Both the position numbers and the translations under genes were made by a program. Positions 1-5,816 of a DNA stretch of 9,111 bases are shown here, piece by piece. The stretch's first letter is position 1; each line of letters begins with the position of its first letter. The stretch comes from Methylococcaceae bacterium UBA659 (lineage in GTDB: Bacteria; Pseudomonadota; Gammaproteobacteria; Methylococcales; Methylomonadaceae): the NCBI GenBank assembly GCA_002299495.1, contig DBNZ01000184.1, forward strand, positions 4,907-14,017, in the 5' to 3' direction. The notes under the pieces are model-generated. The model was not told the DNA's origin, did not search any database, and saw only the letters and a program-made list of their open reading frames with translations.

Positions 1-200
1 GTGCCCTGCGCTGTTTAGGGTATGCCGGAATGACGGTTTTGGAGCTGACTGAATTATCTTGCTAACGGATGTCACGCAGAAACTAATTTTTTTCCACAAG
101 ATTATAGTATTTCAGCAGGGAGGTTTTCCGCTATATCTAGTGGCTCTGCGTAACATCAGTTGCTCATCAGGAAGTCCCTTGCTGGGAGCGTCGGGCCGGA
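1..200. other. Left-edge intergenic region, no gene supported
   Basis: This 200-base stretch lies downstream of the aspS stop, and I see no credible coding region in it. It holds a run of seven T (87-93) and a perfect TATAAT hexamer read on the minus strand (101-106). The hexamer could be the -10 box of a promoter for a minus-strand gene beyond the left edge, but no convincing -35 lies 16-18 bases upstream of it. Bases 16-25 (TAGGGTATGC) differ by one base from the end of the inverted-repeat element at 2059-2133, and the following GCCGGAATGACG resembles sequences often found in dispersed bacterial repeats. No clear intrinsic terminator for aspS is visible. Confidence 0.4.
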
Positions 201-1994
201 TTATTCGGCTTTGGCCGCGTCTTTCCCGACCGGCTTGACCAACCTAAGCCCCAATTCCTGCAATTGCCCATCGGACACCAGCGCCGGAGCGCTGACCAGT
301 GGGCAGGCGGCCGATTGGGTTTTCGGGAAGGCGATGACATCGCGGATGGAATGCGAGCCGGTCATCAGCATCACCAATCGGTCCAGGCCGAATGCCAAGC
401 CGCCGTGCGGCGGTGCGCCGTATTTCAGGGCATCCAACAAGAAGCCGAACTTTTCCTTGGCTTCTTCTTCGCCGATGCCCAATATTTCAAACACGGTTTG
501 CTGCATCGCCGGGCGGTTGATACGGATGGAGCCGCCGCCGACTTCGGTGCCGTTCAACACCAAGTCATAAGCCCGGGACAGGGCGACACCGGGATTGGCC
601 AAGAGTTCTTCGACTGAGCAACTTGGCGCGGTGAACGGATGGTGGATGGCGTTATAGCGGCCGGCCTTCTCGTCCCAGTCGAACATCGGGAAATCGACGA
701 TCCAGACCGGTTTCCAATCGCCTTCAATCAGGTTCAGGTCGTGGCCGAGCTTGACCCGCAACGCAGCCATTGACTCATTCACCACGGTAGCCCTGTCCGC
801 GCCAAAGAAAATCAAATCCCCCGTGCCCGCACCGGTTTTTTCTAGCACCTTGGCCCAAATTTCCGCGGGCGCGAATTTGACGATGGGCGATTGCAGGCCG
901 TCGATGCCTGCTTCGGCGTCGTTCACTTTGATGTAAGCCAGGCCTTTGGCGCCGTAGTTGCCGACGTATTTGGTGTAGTCGTCGATTTCCTTGCGGGTCA
1001 GATCGCAGCCGTTAGGGACGCGCATCGCCACCACCCGGCCTTGCGGGTCGAAGGCGGGGCCGGAAAAGACTTTAAAATCGACTTCTTTCATGTATTCGGC
1101 AATGTCCACCAATTCCAGCGGGATGCGTAAATCCGGGCGGTCGATGCCAAAGCGGGAAACGGCTTCCTGGTAGGTCATGCGCGGGAACACAGCATCCAAT
1201 TCCACGTTGATGATGTTGGCGAACAACTGCCGGATCATCTCTTCCATGATGTCCATGATCTCGTCTTCGGTCATGAACGAGGTTTCAATATCCAGTTGCG
1301 TGAATTCCGGTTGCCGGTCGGCGCGTAGGTCCTCGTCGCGGAAGCAGCGCACGACCTGGTAATAGCGATCCATGCCGGCCACCATCAGAATTTGTTTGTA
1401 CAGTTGCGGTGATTGCGGCAACGCGAAAAAGTTGTTCAAGTGCGTCCGGCTGGGGACGATGTAATCGCGCGCGCCTTCCGGTGTGGCTTTGGTCAAATAA
1501 GGCGTTTCGATTTCAAAAAAATCATGGTCGTCGAGGAAGTTCCGTAGCATCCGGGTCACATCACGGCGCACCCGCATTTTTTCCTGCATGGCGTGGCGGC
1601 GCAGGTCTATGTAGCGGTAGCGCAGGCGCAGTTCTTCGTTGACTTCGATGTCGCTTTCGATGGGGAACGGCGGGGTTTCCGATTCGTTCAGGATTTCAAT
1701 TTGCTTGGCGAGGATTTCGATTTCGCCGGAGTGCAGGTTCGGGTTGACCGTGCCTTGCGGGCGGGCGCGGACGAGACCGGTGATCTTCAAGACATATTCG
1801 CTGCGGACCTGTTCGGCGGTGGCGAAGGTTTCGGCGGTGTCGGGGTCCACCACCACTTGCACCAGGCCGGCGCGGTCGCGCAAGTCGATAAAAATGACGC
1901 CGCCGTGGTCGCGTCGCCGGTGTACCCAGCCGCAGATTTCGACGGTTTCGCCGAGTTGTTGTGTGTTCAGTTCTCCGCACTTGTGGGTACGCAT
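201..1994 (-). CDS. aspS: Aspartyl-tRNA synthetase (AspRS), probably non-discriminating type
   Basis: This class II synthetase charges tRNA-Asp (and probably tRNA-Asn) with aspartate in the cytoplasm. The 597-residue product has the normal bacterial AspRS length and layout. The N-terminal OB anticodon-binding fold (about 1-110) has CGWVHRRRDHGG at 21-32. Class II motif 1 lies around EIETPYLTKATPEGARDY (161-178). The QSPQLYKQ loop is at 194-201. Motif 2, CFRDEDLRADRQPEFTQLD, spans 217-235. The GAD insertion covers roughly 300-420. Motif 3, GLAFGLDRL, starts at 532, and its Arg539 should contact ATP. His30 and Gly81 appear to match the His31/Gly83 pair linked to relaxed tRNA recognition in the Pseudomonas aeruginosa enzyme (family knowledge, alignment from memory). 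The ATG at 1994 opens the conserved MRTHKCGEL start and has a weak GGA upstream. It follows fmdB on the same strand after a 151-base spacer containing a strong hairpin. Confidence 0.97.
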   Translation of the reverse strand: MRTHKCGELNTQQLGETVEICGWVHRRRDHGGVIFIDLRDRAGLVQVVVDPDTAETFATAEQVRSEYVLKITGLVRARPQGTVNPNLHSGEIEILAKQIEILNESETPPFPIESDIEVNEELRLRYRYIDLRRHAMQEKMRVRRDVTRMLRNFLDDHDFFEIETPYLTKATPEGARDYIVPSRTHLNNFFALPQSPQLYKQILMVAGMDRYYQVVRCFRDEDLRADRQPEFTQLDIETSFMTEDEIMDIMEEMIRQLFANIINVELDAVFPRMTYQEAVSRFGIDRPDLRIPLELVDIAEYMKEVDFKVFSGPAFDPQGRVVAMRVPNGCDLTRKEIDDYTKYVGNYGAKGLAYIKVNDAEAGIDGLQSPIVKFAPAEIWAKVLEKTGAGTGDLIFFGADRATVVNESMAALRVKLGHDLNLIEGDWKPVWIVDFPMFDWDEKAGRYNAIHHPFTAPSCSVEELLANPGVALSRAYDLVLNGTEVGGGSIRINRPAMQQTVFEILGIGEEEAKEKFGFLLDALKYGAPPHGGLAFGLDRLVMLMTGSHSIRDVIAFPKTQSAACPLVSAPALVSDGQLQELGLRLVKPVGKDAAKAE

Positions 1995-2025
1995 GATGTC
2001 GGTTCCGTTTAAGTTAAAAAGGTTT

Positions 2026-2052
2026 GGCGTGAAAACGGATGGTTTTCACGCC
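2026..2052 (-). promoter_or_regulatory. Perfect 11-bp hairpin in the aspS leader (terminator- or attenuator-like)
   Basis: GGCGTGAAAAC (2026-2036) and GTTTTCACGCC (2042-2052) are perfect inverted repeats around a 5-base loop. Read on the minus strand, the direction of aspS and fmdB, the stem is followed by AAACC and then five T (2016-2020 complement). This resembles an intrinsic terminator whose U-tract is slightly displaced. It ends about 31 bases before the aspS ATG, so it could terminate fmdB read-through or act as a leader attenuator. No leader peptide or T-box-like sequence was seen, and the function is inferred. Confidence 0.55.
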
Positions 2053-2058
2053 ATTGAC

Positions 2059-2133
2059 TAGGGTACGCAGTGCGTACTTTTTGATAATTTCAGTTATCAG
2101 GGATGTTATTAAAGGGACACATTGCGTACCCTA
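2059..2133. repeat. 75-bp palindromic element with 23-bp imperfect terminal inverted repeats (REP/MITE-like)
   Basis: The left arm (2059-2081) starts TAGGGTACGCA and the right arm (2111-2133) ends TGCGTACCCTA, so the outer 11 bases are perfectly inverted. Over 23 bases, 19 pair. The left arm also contains its own palindrome, GTACGCA-G-TGCGTAC (2063-2077). The centre holds a further 6-bp hairpin, TGATAA/TTATCA (2082-2087 and 2094-2099, loop of 6). This nested symmetry with no coding capacity is typical of small non-autonomous or REP-type repeats. I cannot see other genomic copies, so the repeat status is inferred. Confidence 0.6.
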
Positions 2134-2145
2134 CGTCGGCAAGTT

Positions 2146-2418
2146 TTAGGTTGAGTTACCGGCGTTGGCGCAGGCTCCGTCGCTTTTGCTGGAATTGGCG
2201 CACGCGGACGCTTCCCCGGCGACATTCTTTTTGGTGCCGCCTTTAAAATCGGTCTCATACCAGCCGCCGCCTTTTAAGCGGAAGCCGGCGGCGGAAATTT
2301 TTCTCATCAATTCCGGCTGGCTGCACGCGGGGCAGTGGACTAGCGGTTCGGCACTCAGTTTTTGCAAGGCTTCAAGTTCGTGGCCACAGGCTTGGCATTG
2401 GTATTCATAAATTGGCAT
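2146..2418 (-). CDS. FmdB-family small zinc-ribbon protein
   Basis: This 90-residue protein starts MPIYEYQCQACG and matches the putative regulatory FmdB/CxxC-CxxC-SSSS family. The zinc ribbon is formed by Cys8-x2-Cys11 and Cys29-x2-Cys32. It is followed by the family-typical SAAGFRLKGGGWYETDFK stretch (residues 43-60). The family name comes from a formamidase-linked gene, but its molecular role is not established; metal-binding, nucleic-acid or regulatory roles are suggested only by the fold. The tail (from about 66) is low-complexity, rich in Ala, Ser and Asn, with two extra Cys at 73 and 83. GGAG (2427-2430 complement) lies 8 bases before the ATG, a good ribosome site that fixes the start. 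fmdB upstream of aspS is a recurrent arrangement in proteobacteria, sometimes with a DUF502 gene between them, which is absent here. Confidence 0.9.
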   Translation of the reverse strand: MPIYEYQCQACGHELEALQKLSAEPLVHCPACSQPELMRKISAAGFRLKGGGWYETDFKGGTKKNVAGEASACANSSKSDGACANAGNST

Positions 2419-2469
2419 GGGGCATACTCCAAAAACAAAAAAATAATGGCTTAGATTTAAAGTGTGGTC

Positions 2470-2498
2470 TTAGAATTTCAAGCGACCTGCTTTAAAAT
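2470..2498 (+). promoter_or_regulatory. Possible sigma-70 promoter for pyrC
   Basis: TAAAAT (2493-2498) is a fair -10 hexamer, with TTAGAA (2470-2475) exactly 17 bases upstream as a weak -35 (3 of 6 matches). Transcription would start near 2505 and leave a leader of about 25 bases before the pyrC ATG. The call rests on consensus matching alone. Confidence 0.35.
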
Positions 2499-2529
2499 AG
2501 CCGGTCATTCTACCGATACCGTCACCATA

Positions 2530-3561
2530 ATGAAAACTTTAACCATCACCCGCCCCGACGATTGGCATACCCATGTGAGAAGCGGCAGGCTTTTAAAAGC
2601 CGTTTTGCCATTTACCGCCAAGCAGTTTGCCCGCGCCATCATCATGCCCAACCTGGAGCCACCGGTGGCGACAGTCGAGCAAGCCTTGGTCTACCGCGAA
2701 GAAATTTTGCAGGCGTTGCCCGAAAGCTGCGATTTTACGCCGTTAATGACGCTGTATTTGACGGCCGCGACCCCGGCGGCGGAAATCCAGCGGGCCGCCG
2801 CTTGCGAATATGTCCACGCGGTCAAGCTCTACCCGGCGGGGGCGACCACTAATTCCGACGCGGGCGTGGCCGACATCGGCCAGATTTATCCGGTGCTGGA
2901 GGCGATGGAAAAAGCCGATTTTCCGTTGTTGGTGCATGGCGAGGTGGTCGATACCGGCTGCGATATTTTTGATCGGGAAAAACGTTTTATTGACACGCAC
3001 TTGACCGCCATCGTCCGCGATTTTCCCGGCTTGCGCGTGGTGCTTGAGCATGTGACCACCGCAGATGCGGTGCAATTCATCGAAGCCGCGCCAGCTAACG
3101 TCGCTGCCACCATCACGCCGCACCATTTATGGTTCAACCGCAATGACATGCTGGCGGGCGGCATCCGTCCGCATTTTTATTGCTTGCCAATCTTAAAGCG
3201 CGAACGGCATAGGCAAGCCTTGGTCGCCGCCGCCACCAGCGGCAACCCTAAGTTTTTCCTAGGCACTGACACCGCCCCGCATGCGACCTATTTGAAAGAA
3301 GCCTCCTGCGGTTGTGCCGGTTGTTTCAACGCCCACGCCGCGCTGGAGTTTTATGCCGAAGCGTTTGAACGCGCCGATGCTTTGGATAAACTGGAAGGCT
3401 TCGCAAGTTTCTTCGGCGCGGACTTTTACCGTTTGCCCAGGAACACCGGCACGGTCACTTTGGCTAAGACCGATTGGACCGTGCCGTTGGCGTATGGCGA
3501 CGCGGAAAACAGTGTCACGCCGTTGTGGGCGGGCGAGGTTTTGTTTTGGAAATTGAGCTGA
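2530..3561 (+). CDS. pyrC: Dihydroorotase, class II (PyrC type)
   Basis: This enzyme catalyses the reversible cyclisation of N-carbamoyl-aspartate to dihydroorotate, the third step of de novo pyrimidine synthesis, in the cytoplasm. The 343-residue product matches the E. coli PyrC length and shows the complete binuclear zinc site. It has His13-x-His15 (DDWHTHVRSG), the carboxylated-lysine candidate Lys99 in HAVKLYPAGATTNS, His136 (LLVHGEV), His174 (LEHVTT) and catalytic Asp247 in GTDTAPH. MPNLEPP (39-45) supplies substrate-binding residues. Start choice: the ATG at 2530 gives MKTLTITRPDDWHTH, like known family members. The open frame extends 22 codons further upstream, but that extension covers the likely promoter and has no family match. 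No strong Shine-Dalgarno is visible before 2530. It is divergent from fmdB and convergent with the lipoprotein gene. Confidence 0.96.
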   Translation: MKTLTITRPDDWHTHVRSGRLLKAVLPFTAKQFARAIIMPNLEPPVATVEQALVYREEILQALPESCDFTPLMTLYLTAATPAAEIQRAAACEYVHAVKLYPAGATTNSDAGVADIGQIYPVLEAMEKADFPLLVHGEVVDTGCDIFDREKRFIDTHLTAIVRDFPGLRVVLEHVTTADAVQFIEAAPANVAATITPHHLWFNRNDMLAGGIRPHFYCLPILKRERHRQALVAAATSGNPKFFLGTDTAPHATYLKEASCGCAGCFNAHAALEFYAEAFERADALDKLEGFASFFGADFYRLPRNTGTVTLAKTDWTVPLAYGDAENSVTPLWAGEVLFWKLS

Positions 3562-3595
3562 CCGGTAAATTTTGTTGGGCGTAATCGGCAGGTGT

Positions 3596-3655
3596 CCAAA
3601 ACCTGTTTTGGGCTCCGACTCCAGACGTTGTTGGCAAACGCCAGAGTCGTCCCAA
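3596..3655. repeat. Compound palindrome between convergent pyrC and lipoprotein genes
   Basis: Two inverted repeats overlap here. The first is CCAAAA (3596-3601), loop CCTG, TTTTGG (3606-3611). The second is longer: TTGGG (3608-3612) pairs with CCCAA (3651-3655), CGACTC (3616-3621) pairs with GAGTCG (3644-3649), and CGTT (3626-3629) pairs with AACG (3637-3640) around a 7-base loop. They share bases 3608-3611, so they are mutually exclusive. The position between two converging stops fits a bidirectional terminator, but neither strand has a proper T-run after the stem. The size and symmetry also fit a dispersed palindromic repeat. Function is not settled by the sequence. Confidence 0.5.
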
Positions 3656-3671
3656 CGGCCTTATACTGAGG

Positions 3672-4142
3672 TTACTTGCGGGAAAAATCCGGCGCGTGCG
3701 GCGGTTGTTTTTGCTGCAAGCAATGGTAAGCGGCATTTTCGTATTTGATTTTCAGGGAATGCGGGTTTTCGTGTTCATCCAAAAACTTGTCGGCTTCTTG
3801 CGGGGTTAAGGTTTTGGCCATGAAGTGGGCGATGCAGTTGCAGTCCTTGCTGAATGATTGGGCGGCGGCATTATTGCCGCCATGGGCCATTTCGCGTTTT
3901 ACGCATTGGTCGGCGAATTGTTGTTCGAATTCACGTTTTTGGCTGTCAGCCACCGGTTTTTCGCCCGAATGATCCCAAGGGTTTGGGTTGTGGTCGTTTT
4001 TGGGGGCGGGTGTGGTCGTGGTCGTCTTAGCGGGGGCTTGTGGTTTGGGTTTGTCGTCTGAGCAACCCGCTACGAATGTCGCGAGGGTTGCGCTAAACAC
4101 GAGCAGGCACGTTGATTGGGAAAATGGGGATAAATTTTTCAT
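3672..4142 (-). CDS. Small uncharacterised lipoprotein with four-Cys C-terminal domain
   Basis: I do not recognise a named family. The 156-residue protein begins MKNLSPFS and has a hydrophobic segment (about 11-26) ending in the lipobox VAGC, with Cys27 as the lipidated residue. Ser follows at +2, so outer-membrane sorting is likely. A Lys/Pro/Thr-rich, probably disordered linker (about 31-60) follows. The rest is a compact, probably helical region with four Cys in the pattern QCVKREM, DCNCIAHFMAKTLTPQEADKF and YHCLQQ. This C...CxC...(S/T)xxEA spacing resembles a small periplasmic domain seen in many gammaproteobacterial proteins, possibly disulfide-bonded (inference). An in-frame ATG at 4214 would add 24 residues and bury the signal peptide, so I prefer 4142, although no clear ribosome site precedes it. 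It is divergent from guaB. Confidence 0.75.
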   Translation of the reverse strand: MKNLSPFSQSTCLLVFSATLATFVAGCSDDKPKPQAPAKTTTTTPAPKNDHNPNPWDHSGEKPVADSQKREFEQQFADQCVKREMAHGGNNAAAQSFSKDCNCIAHFMAKTLTPQEADKFLDEHENPHSLKIKYENAAYHCLQQKQPPHAPDFSRK

Positions 4143-4220
4143 GGTGTGGGTTGGGTAAGGTTTGTTAAGGCCAGTGGTTTTATTGATTTCTAGGCCTGTA
4201 GCTTTAGCAATCATCGTTAA

Positions 4221-4239
4221 AACCTGGCCGGTCCAGGTT
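4221..4239. promoter_or_regulatory. Perfect palindrome AACCTGG-N5-CCAGGTT upstream of guaB
   Basis: A 7-bp perfect inverted repeat (4221-4227 and 4233-4239) with a 5-base spacer sits in the divergent region between the lipoprotein gene and guaB. It lies about 40 bases upstream of the guaB -10 box. Its geometry suits either a dimeric regulator site or a small hairpin on the lipoprotein-side transcript. No regulator can be named from the sequence. Confidence 0.4.
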
Positions 4240-4279
4240 CACTGGGAACTAATGCTGCCTGATACGGCCTGATTGGGCT

Positions 4280-4285
4280 TATAAT
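4280..4285 (+). promoter_or_regulatory. Likely -10 box of the guaB promoter
   Basis: A perfect TATAAT (4280-4285) lies 36 bases before the guaB ATG. No good -35 hexamer is found at 16-18 bases spacing, so the promoter may be weak, activator-dependent or helped by upstream elements. The region between is fairly GC-rich, like discriminators of growth-regulated nucleotide genes only in a loose sense. Confidence 0.45.
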
Positions 4286-4321
4286 ATCCAGTTAATTTTA
4301 TTGCTTGTTTAGGTGTGGTTT

Positions 4322-5791
4322 ATGCGAATAATTCAGGAAGCGCTTACCTTTGATGACGTGCTGTTGGTACCCGCATATTCGACGGTGTTACCTAGAGACG
4401 TGGACATCAAGACAAGACTGACTCGTGCCATCGCGCTAAACATCCCTCTTGTTTCCGCAGCGATGGACACCGTCACCGAGGCCAGGTTGGCGATAGCCAT
4501 TGCCCAAGAAGGGGGGATTGGCATTATCCACAAAAACATGACGATTGAACAGCAGGCCAGGGAAGTCCGGCATGTCAAAAAATACGAAAGCGGGGTCATC
4601 AAGGACCCGATCACCGTGCCGCCTACCACCAGCATCCGCGATGTCATCAAGTTGACGCGGGCAAAGAATATTTCCGGCGTGCCCGTGGTCGATGGCGATG
4701 AATTGGTCGGCATCGTCACCAGTCGTGACTTACGCTTTGAAACCCGTTTTGATGAGCCGGTGTCAACGGTTATGACGCCTAAGGAGCGGCTGGTCACCGT
4801 CAATGAAAACGCCGACCCGAAAGAGGCCGTGGCCTTGTTGCATAAGCACCGCATCGAAAAAGTGCTGGTGGTCAACGACGATTTTCACTTGCGCGGCTTG
4901 ATTACCGTAAAGGACATCCAAAAAGCTAAGGATTACCCACAGGCTTGCAAGGACGACCAGGAACGCTTGCGGGTGGGCGCTGCGGTGGGTACCGGGCTGG
5001 ATACTGAAGACCGGGTGGCGGCATTGGTGGCTGCTAACGTGGATGTGGTGATTGTGGATACCGCGCATGGCCATTCCCAGGGCGTGTTGGACAAAGTGCG
5101 TTGGATCAAACGGCATTACCCTGAGGTGCAGGTGATTGGCGGTAACATCGCCACGGCCGGGGCCGCCTTGGCCTTGGTCGAGGCTGGGGCGGATGGGGTT
5201 AAGGTCGGTATCGGTCCCGGTTCAATCTGCACCACCCGCATCGTCGCCGGTGTCGGTGTGCCACAAATCACCGCGGTCAGCAATGTCGCCGAAGCCCTGA
5301 AAGGCACGGGGGTGCCGCTGATTGCGGATGGCGGCATCCGCTATTCGGGTGATGTCGCTAAAGCCTTGGCCGCAGGCGCCCATGCGGTGATGTTAGGCGG
5401 GCTGTTCGCCGGAACCGAGGAAGCGCCGGGTGAAGTTGAGCTATATCAGGGACGCTCTTATAAATCCTATCGGGGCATGGGTTCGTTGGGGGCGATGTCG
5501 CAGCAGCAAGGCTCCAGTGACCGGTATTTTCAAGATGAAACCGATTCCGTGGAAAAGCTGGTGCCGGAAGGCATCGAGGGTCGTGTCCCCTACAAAGGCG
5601 GCTTGCTGGCGGTGATCCACCAACTGTTGGGCGGCGTCCGCTCCAGTATGGGCTACACCGGCAGCAAGGACATTGCTACCTTGCATGAAAAATCCCAATT
5701 TGTCCGCATCACCGGCGCGGGCATGCGGGAAAGCCACGTCCATGATGTCGCCATTACCAAAGAAGCCCCCAATTATCGTGCCAGCAATTGA
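4322..5791 (+). CDS. guaB: Inosine-5'-monophosphate dehydrogenase
   Basis: GuaB oxidises IMP to XMP with NAD+, the committed step to guanine nucleotides, as a cytoplasmic tetramer/octamer. The 489-residue product is close to the E. coli length. The (beta/alpha)8 barrel starts at EALTFDDVLLVPAYS (6-20). The two CBS domains occupy about 92-205, with SGVPVVDGDELVGIVTSRD in the first and RIEKVLVVNDDFHLRGLITVKD in the second. VGIGPGSICTTR carries the catalytic Cys303. YKSYRGMGSLGAM and the mobile flap, including SSDRYF and EGIEGRVPYKG, complete the active site. The ending SHVHDVAITKEAPNYR is typical. I chose the ATG at 4322 because MRIIQEALTFDD aligns with the family start and AGG (4311-4313) lies 8 bases upstream; a GTG at 4313 would add three residues. 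It is followed immediately by lpxB rather than by the common partner guaA. Confidence 0.97.
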   Translation: MRIIQEALTFDDVLLVPAYSTVLPRDVDIKTRLTRAIALNIPLVSAAMDTVTEARLAIAIAQEGGIGIIHKNMTIEQQAREVRHVKKYESGVIKDPITVPPTTSIRDVIKLTRAKNISGVPVVDGDELVGIVTSRDLRFETRFDEPVSTVMTPKERLVTVNENADPKEAVALLHKHRIEKVLVVNDDFHLRGLITVKDIQKAKDYPQACKDDQERLRVGAAVGTGLDTEDRVAALVAANVDVVIVDTAHGHSQGVLDKVRWIKRHYPEVQVIGGNIATAGAALALVEAGADGVKVGIGPGSICTTRIVAGVGVPQITAVSNVAEALKGTGVPLIADGGIRYSGDVAKALAAGAHAVMLGGLFAGTEEAPGEVELYQGRSYKSYRGMGSLGAMSQQQGSSDRYFQDETDSVEKLVPEGIEGRVPYKGGLLAVIHQLLGGVRSSMGYTGSKDIATLHEKSQFVRITGAGMRESHVHDVAITKEAPNYRASN

Positions 5792-5816
5792 TACCGGCCA
5801 AGGCCATATCAAACCC

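Noticed and set aside
160..2061. Several plus-strand open frames of 60-140 codons across this stretch
   Set aside because: They lie antisense to aspS, have biased low-complexity composition and show no recognisable domain. The minus-strand AspRS explains the region fully.
2464..2529. Upstream extension of pyrC by 22 codons from a GTG
   Set aside because: It crosses the likely promoter and has no match to the PyrC N terminus, which starts cleanly at the ATG at 2530.
3515..3736. Minus-strand frame of 73 codons between pyrC and the lipoprotein gene
   Set aside because: It mostly reads through the compound palindrome and both gene ends. Its peptide is a by-product of the repeat, with no ribosome site or domain.
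4143..4214. 24-residue N-terminal extension of the lipoprotein
   Set aside because: It would place polar residues before the signal peptide and lipobox, which is incompatible with export.
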